Positions 16,291-26,673 of a stretch of 64,000 nt of DNA are shown here, piece after piece. Below the pieces are notes generated by a model. The model was not told the DNA's origin, searched no databases, and saw nothing but the letters and a program-made list of their open reading frames with translations. A program made the translations under genes and the position numbers. Numbering within the stretch: position 1 is the stretch's first letter; each line of letters begins with the position of its first letter. Source of the DNA: Massilia antarctica (GTDB lineage: Bacteria > Pseudomonadota > Gammaproteobacteria > Burkholderiales > Burkholderiaceae_D); assembly GCF_015689335.1 (NCBI RefSeq), contig NZ_CP065053.1, positions 3,906,001 through 3,970,000 of the forward strand. The letters are read 5' to 3'.

Positions 16291-18095
16291 TGAACCTGCC
16301 GCCGCAACTGGCGCCGTGGATCGAATGGCTGGCGCTGGTGCCGCTTGAGATGGCCGAGCCGCTCGGCCAGATGCTGCTGCGCTTGCAGCCCTTGGTCGGG
16401 CGCATGACGGGCGTGGCCGCGATCCCTGACACCTTGCCGGTGGGGGCGGGCAGTATCGCGCGGCGCGGGCCGTACGAACGCCTGCTCCTGAGCGAGTGGG
16501 CGGTGCTTGATGCCGCGCCGGACGAATTTATCCGCCGCGCGGCAGGCAACGAACTGCTGTTTTCCGCGCCCGAGCCGCAGGTGCAGCGCCGCGCGCGCCT
16601 GTGCGTGGCGCTGTTCGACGCCGGCCCGGAACAGCTGGGCGAGCCGCGCCTGGTGCAGATGGCGCTGTTTATCCTGCTGGCGCGCCGCGCCGGGGAGGCT
16701 GGCGCCGGGTTCCAGTGGGGGATCCTGCAAGATCCGTCCACGTTGCATGTCGGCCCACGCAAACTGCGCGTATGGCTGGACGCGCGCACGTGCGCGCGCG
16801 TCGATGCGGCTCATCTGAGCCGCTGGAACGAGGCCCTGGCCTCGCTCGACGAGACGGACGAAGTGTGGCAGATCGGATCGTCCGGCTGCGCCGCGCTGGC
16901 ACGCACCGGTGCGCGCGTGAACATCGAAACATCGCTGCTTGAGGCGGGCCTGAAGGTGAGCATCACGCAGCGGCGCGCGTCCCGCGAACTGCTGTTGGAG
17001 CTGCCCGTGCCCGATGTCGGCGCGCGCTTGCTGCGCCATCCGTTCGATCTTGTCCCGGCAGCAAATAGCCCGGCGCGCACCGACGCGTACGATACCTTGT
17101 CGCTGGTGCAGGCGCCGCTGTTCGGGCTGTCCGGCAACTGGCTCGCCGCTGCCAGGGAAAGGGGCGGCGTCGTGCTGCATCATGTGCAGGCTTCCGCTGC
17201 GGCGCAGCCGAGCAAACCGCGCCGTCACCACGACACGCCACTCGGCGTTGTCGTGGTCGGCAAAATGCTGGCCCATGTCGACAGCGGGGGCGATTTTCTG
17301 ACGTTGGCCCGCTTTCCCGGCAAGGCCTTCGGTCCGCCTTGCACCGTCAAGCGCCCGCCCCCGGAGCAGTTCCAGATGCCGACCGAGGCGGGCAGCTGGA
17401 TGCCGACGTTTTTCCTGATCGATCACTCTCCCGCTGGCGCCGGCGCGCGCGTGTTCATGCTCGATCTCGCCGGAACGCTTGGGTGCTGGGCAGTCTACGG
17501 CCAGAAGCACAAGCACATCAGCGTCCCCCACTTCCAGTTCGTGGATCGCAAGGTGGTAGGCATCACCCAGTTTGAGGGCACGCTGCTGTACGCCAGCAGC
17601 GCGGCGAACTGCACCACGATATATGTCATCGGTGCCGAGGACAAAGAAGCGATTGAGATGGCCGAGTTCCCGATGGATGCCAAGCGAGTGCTGTTCGGCG
17701 GGCCGGCGCCAAAACGGGAGTGTGCACGCTGGCTGTGTGCCTTGCAGCGCAGCGACCAGCATTGGCTGCTGGTTGACGATAATTTCAAGGTGACGGTCCC
17801 GCTCACGGTCGACGACGGGGCCACGGTGATGGGCGTGGCGCGCATCGCCCCGCAGGCTGGCAGCGCGCCGGCCCTGCTGGTGCTCAGCGCCGACCGTCAC
17901 ACGGTGGAACTGCGCAGCGCAAGCGCAAACTGCGTGGTCTTGCACTCCGCACAGCCGATCGCCCAACTGGTGCTCGACCCGCTGGGCGAGCGCCTGTGCT
18001 GGCTGACCGACAGCCGCGAATTGAACGTGCGCGCGCTGCACGGCAGAGAGATGCTGCTGCACGTGGCATCCGCGCCGGAGCGGGACGTCGCATGA
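16290..18095 (+). CDS. vWA-like / beta-propeller-like protein, ternary system component (paralogue A)
   Basis: 601 residues, first of two tandem paralogues. The N-terminal part (about 1-60) is helical, then about 50-150 forms the most conserved block (GPYERLLLSEWAVLDAAPDE, then NELLFSAPEPQVQRRAR, CVALFDAGPEQLGEPRL, ALFILLARRA). I read this as a vWA-like Rossmann unit with a degenerate metal site (FDAGP in place of DxSxS). The C-terminal half contains repeated strand motifs (for example APALLVLSADRHTVELRSAS and LDPLGERLCWLTDSRELNVR) typical of beta-propeller blades. The ATG at 16290 shares a base with the previous stop; a longer open frame from 15885 is not used. No signal peptide, so cytosolic. 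It would be the client of the MoxR ATPase. Fold calls are by eye. Confidence 0.65.
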   Translation: MNLPPQLAPWIEWLALVPLEMAEPLGQMLLRLQPLVGRMTGVAAIPDTLPVGAGSIARRGPYERLLLSEWAVLDAAPDEFIRRAAGNELLFSAPEPQVQRRARLCVALFDAGPEQLGEPRLVQMALFILLARRAGEAGAGFQWGILQDPSTLHVGPRKLRVWLDARTCARVDAAHLSRWNEALASLDETDEVWQIGSSGCAALARTGARVNIETSLLEAGLKVSITQRRASRELLLELPVPDVGARLLRHPFDLVPAANSPARTDAYDTLSLVQAPLFGLSGNWLAAARERGGVVLHHVQASAAAQPSKPRRHHDTPLGVVVVGKMLAHVDSGGDFLTLARFPGKAFGPPCTVKRPPPEQFQMPTEAGSWMPTFFLIDHSPAGAGARVFMLDLAGTLGCWAVYGQKHKHISVPHFQFVDRKVVGITQFEGTLLYASSAANCTTIYVIGAEDKEAIEMAEFPMDAKRVLFGGPAPKRECARWLCALQRSDQHWLLVDDNFKVTVPLTVDDGATVMGVARIAPQAGSAPALLVLSADRHTVELRSASANCVVLHSAQPIAQLVLDPLGERLCWLTDSRELNVRALHGREMLLHVASAPERDVA

Positions 18096-19882
18096 TGCTG
18101 CCGCCGCAACTGGCGCCGTGGAGCGCGTGGCTGGCGCTGCTGCCTTTTGACCTGGTTGCGCCGTTCGGTGAGATGCTGCTGCGCCTTCAGCCTTTGGTGG
18201 GCCGCATGGCGGGCGTGGCGGCCAGTGAGGACGATATCCCGGTTGGCGTGGGCAGCATTGCGCGGCGCGGCCCCTACGAACGCTTGCTATTGAGCGAATG
18301 GGCGGTGCTTGATGCCGCGCCGGACGAATTCATCCGCCGCGCGGCCGCCAACGAGCTGCTGTTTTCCGCGCCCGAGCCGCAAGTGCAGCGCCGCGCGCGC
18401 GTGTGCGTGGCGCTGTTCGACGCCGGTCCCGAGCAGCTGGGCGAACCGCGCCTGGTGCAGATGGCGCTGTTCATCCTGCTGGCGCGGCGCGCGCAGCTTG
18501 ATGGCGCCAGCTTCGAGTGGGGCATCTTGCAAACGCCCGGGCCGCTGCATGCCGATTGCGACCAGCGGGCGCTGGAACGCTTGCTGAACGCGCGCACGGT
18601 GGTGCGGGTCGGCAGCGCCGAGCGCGATGGCTGGAATCGCTGCTTGGCCCGGGTCGACCCGCTGGCCGAGGTATGGCAGGTGGGCGGGCCGGATGCAGGA
18701 GTACTGCAGCGGACGACGGCACGCGCCAGCATCGAACAGCCGCTGCTCGACGAACGCCTGCGGGTGACCATTACCCAGCAAGGCAAGGCGCGCCAGCTGA
18801 TGCTGGAGCTGCCCGACCCGGCCAGCACGGTGCGCCTGCTGCGTCATGCCCCTAGCGCGCGGGTCGATAAGGTACGCGATTGCATGGGCGGGCGCGATAC
18901 CCCCTCGCTCAAGCATGCGCCGCTGTTTTCGGTACGCAAAGGACGTGTTGTCACGTCAAGGGCCGACGGCGGCAACCTGGATTTTGGCGTGCCCGATTCG
19001 AGGCTCAAGGAGCCCGTCGCGCCGCGCCGTCAGCGCACTCCGAAAAAAGGAAGGGTGATCGGCATATGCGCCTTGCTCTACCGCGTCGGCAATGTCGCCT
19101 GCACCGACAGCACGCTAAGGTTCAGATATTTCTGTGGAGCGTTCTATGACCGGGAATGCGCCCTGCCGCCATCGACAAAATTCGAGGCACCGTCCGGGCC
19201 CGGACGCTGGCTGCCGACATTTTTTCTGGATCGGTATCAGGGCGGGCGTCTTTTTATTCTCGATCCGGCCGGTCGGCTGGTCTGCTGGTCGGCGGCTAGC
19301 CGGAGCGACCCTGATACCCGTTTCGATGTGATCGCCACCGGGGTGGTTGGAGCCGCCCAATCTGCAAATGTGCTGGCCCATGCGCGCGTTGCCGACGGCC
19401 TGACGATCATTGAGTGTGATTATGACGGCACCTTCGGTCCGGCCGACGATATGGCCTTCCCATTTACCGCCAAACGCGTATTGTTTGGCGAGATGTCCGA
19501 CAGCAGCGCGCCGCACACGTGGTTGCTCGCCTTTCAGACCACTGACACGCAGTGGCTGCTGGCGCATGAGAACATCTCGTGCACGGTCGATATTGCCGAT
19601 GGCGGCGCGGTGGTCGGCGTGGCCCGCACGGCAGTGGGTGAGGGCGCCCAAGCTGCGCTGCTGGTAGTCAGTCCCGATCGCACCTGCGTGGAGCTGCGCA
19701 CCGCCACACAGCGGTACGTGGTGCTCAGGACCGCGCTGCCGATCGCCCACGTCACGCTCGACGTGGTGACTGACCGGTTTTGCTGGATTCTGACCCGCAC
19801 GCACGAGCTGTTCGTGCGCAGGCTGCATGAAGTAAAACCCCTGCTGCACGTCATACCCGATGGAGTTCCCGATGCACCTTGA
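18092..19882 (+). CDS. vWA-like / beta-propeller-like protein, ternary system component (paralogue B)
   Basis: 596 residues, second paralogue, starting four bases inside the previous gene (ATGA overlap). Residues about 58-145 are nearly identical to paralogue A in protein and also very similar in DNA, while the middle 300 residues diverge widely and the last 120 are again alike (ALLVVSPDRTCVELRTATQR; CWILTRTHELFVRRL). This pattern suggests tandem duplication with the N-terminal module kept alike by selection or gene conversion, and the central propeller face diversified. A second ATG at 18095 is an equally good start. It ends overlapping the next gene. Function is inferred from operon context. 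Confidence 0.65.
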   Translation: MMLPPQLAPWSAWLALLPFDLVAPFGEMLLRLQPLVGRMAGVAASEDDIPVGVGSIARRGPYERLLLSEWAVLDAAPDEFIRRAAANELLFSAPEPQVQRRARVCVALFDAGPEQLGEPRLVQMALFILLARRAQLDGASFEWGILQTPGPLHADCDQRALERLLNARTVVRVGSAERDGWNRCLARVDPLAEVWQVGGPDAGVLQRTTARASIEQPLLDERLRVTITQQGKARQLMLELPDPASTVRLLRHAPSARVDKVRDCMGGRDTPSLKHAPLFSVRKGRVVTSRADGGNLDFGVPDSRLKEPVAPRRQRTPKKGRVIGICALLYRVGNVACTDSTLRFRYFCGAFYDRECALPPSTKFEAPSGPGRWLPTFFLDRYQGGRLFILDPAGRLVCWSAASRSDPDTRFDVIATGVVGAAQSANVLAHARVADGLTIIECDYDGTFGPADDMAFPFTAKRVLFGEMSDSSAPHTWLLAFQTTDTQWLLAHENISCTVDIADGGAVVGVARTAVGEGAQAALLVVSPDRTCVELRTATQRYVVLRTALPIAHVTLDVVTDRFCWILTRTHELFVRRLHEVKPLLHVIPDGVPDAP

Positions 19883-22583
19883 AATTCGCCAACCGCTGTT
19901 CAGCGGCCGCCGCGAAGTACGCGCGCTGTGGTTCGACCTGGCCCTGCTGGGCGAAACCGAGGCGCGCCGGCGCGTGCTGGCGCACTGGCAGGCCGGCTCG
20001 CAACTGTTCCAGGCCTGCGGCGGCTTCCTGCTGGCGTGGCCGGCGCCGCGCTGGCAGCACGTGGACGCGCTCGACGCGCTGGCCTTGTGCCAGGTCGGCG
20101 CAGCGCTCAGCAGCGCGCCCCTGAGCGACGCCGAACTGGCCGCGCTGCCGGCCGGTGCCTACTGGCTGGTGCGCGCCGGCGTGGCGCAGGCGGCCGTGCC
20201 AGATGCCCGCGTCGATCCGGCACCGTGGCTGGCGCTGGGGTCGGTCGCGCTGCGCGTGCCGCTGGCGCCGCCGCCCGCGCCGGCTGCGCAGGCCGTCGCG
20301 CAGCCGATGTCGCTGCAAGAAGTGCTGGGCGCGGCGATGCCGGAGCGCAGCGCCGAGAGCATCGCCTTCCGGCGCGAGTTCGCCATGCCCGCTAAAGGCA
20401 AGCGGGACGGCGGCGGCGCCGCGATGGCCGCCGCCGCACTCGCTGGCGCTGTCCTCGGCTTGCTCGCGCGCTGGTTCGGCCCAAAGCCGGCCGCGGGTGG
20501 CAGCGGAGCAGGGCAGCCGCGCCCGGCCAAGGGCGGCAGCGGGGCAGGGAAGCCGCGCCCGGCCACACCCGGCCCGCTGGCGCGGCTGCTGTCCGACTGG
20601 GCGCTGCGGATGGCGTCGCTGACCCGCCTGTCCGATCTGCTGGGCTGGCGCCAGGCCGATTATCTGCAAAAAATGCTGGACATGTTCGCCAAAGGCGACC
20701 TGGCGCAAGCGCTGCGCCACGCGGTGCCGATCGACGCCATCGGCGGCGGGTCCGCCCGCCCGGCGCTGGGCAGGCCGCGTCCGCGCACCAGCCTGACCAT
20801 CAGCGCTCCCAGCCCGGCCGCGCCCGCGATTAGCTTGGACAGTGGCCTGTCGGAGCAGCTGCGCGCAACCTACCGGCGCAGCTTCGAACAGCTCGACCGC
20901 GAGGGCCGCATCGACGAAGCGGTCTACGTGCTGGCCGAACTGCTGCAGTGCGGCCTGGAAGCGGTGACCTACCTGGAAAAGAAGGAGCGCTACCTGCAGG
21001 CGGCGCAACTGGCCGCGACCGTGGAACTGGCGCCGGCGGTGGCGGTGCGCCTGTGGGTGCTGGCCGGCGACATCGAGCGCGCAGTCCAGGTGGCGCGCCT
21101 GCACAACGACTTCGACGCCGCCGTGCGCCTGCTGGAAAGCCGCAACAGCGAGCACGCGGCACCGCTGCGGCGCCACTGGGCCGAGTACCTGGCCGCGCGC
21201 GGCGACCTGGCCGAGGCGATCGACGCCATCTGGCCCTTGCCGCAGCATCATGCGCTGGCGCTGGCTTGGCTGGTGCAGGCCGAACGCAGCGGCGGCGCCC
21301 TGGGCATGCAGGCGCTGGCGCGCAAGCTGGCGCTGATGCCGGGCACCTTGCGCAGCAGCGCGGCGGCCATCGACATGGTGCTCGGCGCGCCCGGCGTCGA
21401 TGGCGTGCAGCTGCGCGCGCGCCTGGCGGTGGCACTGCTGGGCACCACGCCAGTATCGGCTTCGTCCAGGCGGGTCGCCGCTGCGTTACTGCGCAAGGTG
21501 CTGCCGGAACGGATGGAAGGCTTGAGCCGGATCGACAAGAAGTCCCTCGTGCATCTGGCAGAGCTGGCCGGCAACGCGGTGCTCAGCGCCGACCTGCCGC
21601 CGTTCTCGACCAGGTTCGACATTGACCTGACGCCCTTGAACAATCGCCGCGAGCAGCTCGCATTGCGGCTCGCCGACCGCGGCCTGATGCCGATCCAGCA
21701 CGCGCGCGCCCTGCCTGACGGCCAGTACCTGCTGGCCCTGGGCGAAGGCGGCGTGGTGCGGATCGGGCGCGACGGCCGCCAGCTGGCCCATTATCCGGTG
21801 CCGGCCGGGCACCTGGTGATGTCACATAACGGCAAGCGCGCGCTGGCGCTGGTCAAGCGCGACCGCAAGTACCGGGTTAGCCGGCTGGACCTGATCAGCG
21901 GCAGCGTATCGGACTGGCTCACGCTCGAATTGCAGCACTGGTCCGGCGAGTACGACGGGGTGTCCTGGAACGTCGCCATGGAGCGGCGCCTGGCGGTAAT
22001 CGACACCACCGTACAGGATCAGCGGATCGTCTGGCAGGTGGCGGATCTGCCTGGCGCGATCCACGCCTATGCCGACCGGGCCGGCGCGCTCACCATCCTG
22101 CTGCGCGTGGCGGACGGGCTGGAGCAATGGTCGTATGAGCTGCCCGGCCGGCAGTTGCGCCAGCGTGACTGGTGGAGCGATATCGCCTGTAGCGATCAGA
22201 CGTGGATCGCGAACACGTGGGTCCTTCCCGGCCCCTCGGGCGCGGCGCCGTACGTGGTGACCATCGACCGGGCTCTCGGGAAGATTCTGGTGAGGCAGCA
22301 CGGCGCGCCGGCGTTGCCGCCGGTCGCGCTGGGGCTGAACGCGCCGCGCAAGGTACTCATCGACGGTCCGTGGCTGGTGCTGGTCAGCGAGGAGGACAAT
22401 TCGATGTGCTGCCGCGTCGTCAGCCTGAACGATGGCGTGGTGCGGGCGCGCATCGTGCTGCCGCACCACAGTACGGCGGGCTTCAGCTTCCGCAACGGGC
22501 GCCTGCTGATGTTCGACCAGGCCGGGCGCCTGGTGGACCTGGACTGCGGGACCGGCGTCGCAAGCACCTTGTGCCTGAGTTAA
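19872..22583 (+). CDS. large solenoid + beta-propeller protein of the ternary system (possibly bpX6-like)
   Basis: 903 residues. The N-terminal 170 residues form an alpha/beta module (LEIRQPLFSGRREVRALWFDL). Next comes a short hydrophobic stretch (AMAAAALAGAVLGLLARWFG, about 185-205) that could be a single membrane anchor, then a Gly/Pro/Lys linker of two 12-residue repeats. Residues about 330-520 are helical repeats (DREGRIDEAVYVLAELL, RYLQAAQLAATVEL, LAGDIERAVQVARLHNDFDAAVRLLE) of TPR/alpha-solenoid type. Residues about 590-903 are propeller blades (LPDGQYLLALGEGGVVRIGRDGR onward). ATG 19872 is preferred over ATG 19860 because GGAG stands six bases before it. The stop of paralogue B lies inside its first codons. 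It is likely the scaffold or effector-recruiting member of the operon. Confidence 0.65.
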   Translation: MHLEIRQPLFSGRREVRALWFDLALLGETEARRRVLAHWQAGSQLFQACGGFLLAWPAPRWQHVDALDALALCQVGAALSSAPLSDAELAALPAGAYWLVRAGVAQAAVPDARVDPAPWLALGSVALRVPLAPPPAPAAQAVAQPMSLQEVLGAAMPERSAESIAFRREFAMPAKGKRDGGGAAMAAAALAGAVLGLLARWFGPKPAAGGSGAGQPRPAKGGSGAGKPRPATPGPLARLLSDWALRMASLTRLSDLLGWRQADYLQKMLDMFAKGDLAQALRHAVPIDAIGGGSARPALGRPRPRTSLTISAPSPAAPAISLDSGLSEQLRATYRRSFEQLDREGRIDEAVYVLAELLQCGLEAVTYLEKKERYLQAAQLAATVELAPAVAVRLWVLAGDIERAVQVARLHNDFDAAVRLLESRNSEHAAPLRRHWAEYLAARGDLAEAIDAIWPLPQHHALALAWLVQAERSGGALGMQALARKLALMPGTLRSSAAAIDMVLGAPGVDGVQLRARLAVALLGTTPVSASSRRVAAALLRKVLPERMEGLSRIDKKSLVHLAELAGNAVLSADLPPFSTRFDIDLTPLNNRREQLALRLADRGLMPIQHARALPDGQYLLALGEGGVVRIGRDGRQLAHYPVPAGHLVMSHNGKRALALVKRDRKYRVSRLDLISGSVSDWLTLELQHWSGEYDGVSWNVAMERRLAVIDTTVQDQRIVWQVADLPGAIHAYADRAGALTILLRVADGLEQWSYELPGRQLRQRDWWSDIACSDQTWIANTWVLPGPSGAAPYVVTIDRALGKILVRQHGAPALPPVALGLNAPRKVLIDGPWLVLVSEEDNSMCCRVVSLNDGVVRARIVLPHHSTAGFSFRNGRLLMFDQAGRLVDLDCGTGVASTLCLS
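20499..20570 (+). repeat. two 36-bp tandem repeats coding a flexible linker
   Basis: Units 20499-20534 and 20535-20570 differ at few bases and encode GGSGAGQPRPAK and GGSGAGKPRPAT. They lie between a hydrophobic segment and the solenoid of the large propeller protein. Such in-frame units can vary in copy number by slippage. Confidence 0.8.
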
Positions 22584-22630
22584 GCTGATACGCGGGGCAC
22601 TGGCCTTGCCGAACATGGATGGAGATGACG

Positions 22631-23230
22631 ATGGAAAATCCTTACCATAATCCCTACACGCCACCGGGCGCCGGCATGCTCCCCGCCGCACCGGCGCAGG
22701 CGCGCTGCACGCCGCGCATGCTGGCCCTGCACGGGCGCATCGGAAGGGTGCGCTATCTGGTGTACGTCTCGCTGCTGACGAGCTTGCTGGTCGGGGCCAC
22801 CGTGCTGATGGTGGCCGCACTGTTGCCGGTCGGCCCTCTGGCAAGCAGCCTGGCGCTGCTGATGCTGATCCCCTTGCTGGGCATGCTGGCCGTCATGGCG
22901 CGCCGGCGCCTGAACGACCTGGGGCGTTCCGGCTGGTGGAGCGTGCTGGGTCTGGTGCCATTCGTCAATCTGGTAGTTGGCTTGTGGCCGCTGCTGGAGG
23001 CCGGCAATCCCGGCGAAAATGCCTACGGCTTGCCGCCGCCGCCCAACGGATGGCAGCTCGTGCTGGCCGCCTGGGTGCTTCCGCTTGCCATGCTGCTGTG
23101 CTTGCCGACCTGTCTGAGAATGCAGTACCGCTGGACCAGCATCGTCGCCGCCGCCTACTTCGATATGCAAACGCCGCCGGGCATGCCGCACCAACCGGCT
23201 CCGCCCCACCTCACGCCGATATGGCGATGA
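22631..23230 (+). CDS. DUF805 family membrane protein
   Basis: 199 residues with a Pro/Tyr-rich cytosolic start (MENPYHNPYTPPG) and four hydrophobic segments (about 40-65, 70-90, 103-125 and 145-165). The signature GRIGRVRYLVYV before the first membrane segment and ARRRLNDLGRSGWW between segments two and three are DUF805 hallmarks. The function of the family is unknown; it is an inner-membrane protein. Several in-frame ATGs exist (22619, 22625); ATG 22631 is chosen because GGAG precedes it by six bases and the paralogue downstream starts with the same NPYxPP motif. It follows the large propeller gene by 47 bp, so read-through from the ternary operon is possible. Confidence 0.85.
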   Translation: MENPYHNPYTPPGAGMLPAAPAQARCTPRMLALHGRIGRVRYLVYVSLLTSLLVGATVLMVAALLPVGPLASSLALLMLIPLLGMLAVMARRRLNDLGRSGWWSVLGLVPFVNLVVGLWPLLEAGNPGENAYGLPPPPNGWQLVLAAWVLPLAMLLCLPTCLRMQYRWTSIVAAAYFDMQTPPGMPHQPAPPHLTPIWR

Positions 23231-23276
23231 GGGCAGCCTGCGGCATAATGCGCGCATGATCAGACAGGAGTCGAGA

Positions 23277-23768
23277 GTGGATAATCCTTACGCGCCGCCG
23301 GCATCGGGTATTGAGCCGGTGCAGGAGCATGGCGACACCTATGTGCCGGACTGGTTCGACGCAAGCGGACGCATCGGCCGCTTGCGTTACCTGGTGTATG
23401 TCACGCTGCCGACGACCCTGATGGTGGTGTTGGCGGAGTTCCTGAACAACCGCTTCAACCTGGACGCGCGGCCCCGCGTGCTATGGGCGCTGACGATTGC
23501 GGCGGGGCTTGCCGTGGCCGCACTGCTGGCGGTGATGAGCTTGCGCCGCCTGCGCGACCTGGGGCGGCCGTGGGGGTGGGCGCTGATCCTGCCTCTGGCG
23601 CCGATCAACCTGCTGCTGATCGGCGTTCTGCTGGTCCGCCCCGGCGACCAGGGCCGCAACCGCTACGGGGCGCCAGCGTCGGAAAACACCATGCTGGTGG
23701 TGGCCGGGGCCTGGCTGCTGCTGCTGATGGCGCTCACCTGGCTCGCGTGGCTGTTCGATATCGCTTGA
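23277..23768 (+). CDS. DUF805 family membrane protein, second copy
   Basis: 163 residues, paralogous to the gene before it: DNPYAPPASG at the start, GRIGRLRYLVYVTLPTTLM, and MSLRRLRDLGRPWGWA. Four hydrophobic segments are visible, but it lacks the Pro/His-rich C-terminal tail of the first copy. The GTG at 23277 is the best start, with AGGAG seven bases upstream and the NPY motif immediately after it; an ATG at 23256 would add seven non-conserved residues. The function is unknown. It converges with the VOC gene, leaving 23 bp between the stops. Confidence 0.82.
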   Translation: MDNPYAPPASGIEPVQEHGDTYVPDWFDASGRIGRLRYLVYVTLPTTLMVVLAEFLNNRFNLDARPRVLWALTIAAGLAVAALLAVMSLRRLRDLGRPWGWALILPLAPINLLLIGVLLVRPGDQGRNRYGAPASENTMLVVAGAWLLLLMALTWLAWLFDIA

Positions 23769-23791
23769 GCCGTGCTGGCCGGCGGATCGGC

Positions 23792-24184
23792 TTACTCGGT
23801 CCGGTGAATCGCGCAGATCTTGTTGCCGTCCGGATCACGGATATAGGCCAGGTACATGGGTCCCAGGCTGGTGTCGCGATGGCCCGGCGGGTCTTCGCAG
23901 GCAGTGCCGCCATGCGCGACGGCCGCATCGTAAAACGTTTGCACGTGCTCGGGCGAGCTGCATCGGAAGGCAATGGTGCCGCCGTTCGCATAGGTCGCTT
24001 CTTCGCCATTGATTGGCTCGGTGATGCAAAAGACATTGCCGTTGTTCCGGTAGAAGAGGCGCACGTGACCGGACTTTGCCTCGTTGCGCAGCGGTTCGCC
24101 CGCCCCGAGTGTCCCCAGCACGGCATCGTAAAACTGTTTCGACCGTGCGATATCGTTTGAACCAATCATGATATGACTGAACAT
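23792..24184 (-). CDS. VOC-family (glyoxalase/bleomycin-resistance fold) protein
   Basis: A 130-residue cytosolic protein with two beta-alpha-beta-beta-beta modules. The start FSHIMIGSNDIARSKQFYDAVLG and the end GPMYLAYIRDPDGNKICAIHR are typical of the vicinal oxygen chelate family, with His4 a likely metal ligand. Substrate is not predictable. The ATG is well placed behind GGAGAA. Upstream on its strand lie 175 bp of non-coding DNA shared with the end of the DUF58 gene, so it probably has its own promoter there. Confidence 0.85.
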   Translation of the reverse strand: MFSHIMIGSNDIARSKQFYDAVLGTLGAGEPLRNEAKSGHVRLFYRNNGNVFCITEPINGEEATYANGGTIAFRCSSPEHVQTFYDAAVAHGGTACEDPPGHRDTSLGPMYLAYIRDPDGNKICAIHRTE

Positions 24185-24359
24185 ATTTTCTCCATGTTGT
24201 GCCCCGAGGGTTCTCCGGGCTGAATGTCAATGATAGTGCAAATAGCAACACAAGAAACAAATCGGATGCGGTCCGCTTCAGGATAGGGCGCGGCACCTAT
24301 CAACGTTGCAATCACATTGACCGAACTACGATGCCCGAGGGGCGCGTGACTATTCCGCT

Positions 24360-25668
24360 TTACAGTTGCCCGCTTTCCTTGATGTCCAGGTAGCGGTTCA
24401 CCAGCGCCGCGCTGAGCTGGTCCGGCGTGATGTCGATCAGGCGCTCGGCGCGGATGCCCAGGCGGCGGATGGCCTCGCGCCGCTGTTGCAGGTAGTGCAC
24501 CGTGGCGCTGTAGCGCAGGGCGCCGGGGAAGGTGTCGACCGCCTTGCTGCGCGCGCCGTCCATGACTTTTTCGCGCAGGCTGGCGCAGATCACCAGGTGC
24601 TTGCTCGACATCAGCTCGCAGGCCGAGCGCAGCGCCGTGTCGTCTTCGTCGCGCAGGTTGGTGATGATGACGACAAAGGCGCGCTTGCTCAGGCGGTTGA
24701 GCAGGTTGGTGGCCGCCTGCAGGTAGTCGGGCGCCATTTCGGACGGCTGCACGTCGTACACCGCGCCGAGCAGGCGATCGAGCCCGTTGCGGCCCTTGAG
24801 CGGCGCCACCCAGCGGGTCTCGCCGCCGAAGGTCATCAGGCCGACCGCGTCGCCCTGTTTCTGCGCCAGGAAGCCGAGCGTGAGCACGGCGTTGAGCGCA
24901 TGGTCGAAGTGGGTGGTGGTGTCGTCGCGCGCCAGCATGCGGCGCCCGGTATCGAGCAGGAACACGACCTGCTGGTCGCGCTCTTCCTGGTATTCGCGGG
25001 TGATCGGCTTCTGGCGCCGCGCGGTGGCTTTCCAGTCGATCGAGCGCATGCTGTCGCCGTCGCGGTATTCGCGCAGCTGGCGAAAGTCGGTGCCTTCGCC
25101 GCGGCGCCGCTTGCGGATGGCGCCGGCCGCCGGCGCGCGCCGGTCGGTCGCGCTCAGGGTGTGGCCGAGCAGCTTGGAAAAATCGGGGAACACCTTGATG
25201 GCGCTCGGCGCGCCGATGCGGTGCACGCGCTGCCACAGGCGCAGCGGCGAGCGCACGCGCAGGTGGGCCGGCCCGAAACTGGCCGGGCCGCGCCGGTCGG
25301 CGCACAGGCTGTAGGTGACGGCGGCGTAGGCGCCCGGCGCGATGTCGCTGCGGTGGCTCAGGCCTTCCATGGACCAGGTGGCGGGGTAGTCGTCGTACAG
25401 GTCGAGGGCCACGCGGCGCGCGCCCTCGTTGTGCAGCTTGAGCGTGACCTTGTTCCAGGTGCCGACCGGCCACACGCCGGCCAGTTCGCGCTCCACGCGC
25501 AGCAGCGGCGCCTTGCGCGAGATCCAGGCGTCGACGCAGGCAACGGCCAGCGCGGCCAGGCCGGTTCCCTGCCACAGCGGCAGCAGCGCGTCCACGTGGC
25601 TGGCCGCCAGGCCAAGCACGGTCCAGCCGCCGGCGACAGCCAGCAGGGTGCGCGACGGGGTCAGTACG

Positions 25669-25676
<8 letters not shown>
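24360..25676 (-). CDS. DUF58 domain protein, last gene of the classical MoxR operon
   Basis: 438 residues. Two N-terminal hydrophobic segments (about 10-45) are followed by a beta-rich domain and the DUF58 core GTDFRQLREYRDGDSMRSID, then WKATARR, which leads into a vWA-like fold with QVVFLLDTGRRML, where DxGxx stands in for the MIDAS DxSxS. DUF58 proteins are the usual partner of MoxR ATPases and probably their substrate or adaptor at the membrane. It overlaps the MoxR stop by eight bases. Confidence 0.88.

Positions 25677-26662
<986 letters not shown>

Positions 26663-26673
<11 letters not shown>

Noticed and set aside
23769..23791. Hairpin-based terminator between the second DUF805 gene and the VOC gene
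   Set aside because: Only short, imperfect complementarity is present in the 23-bp gap.
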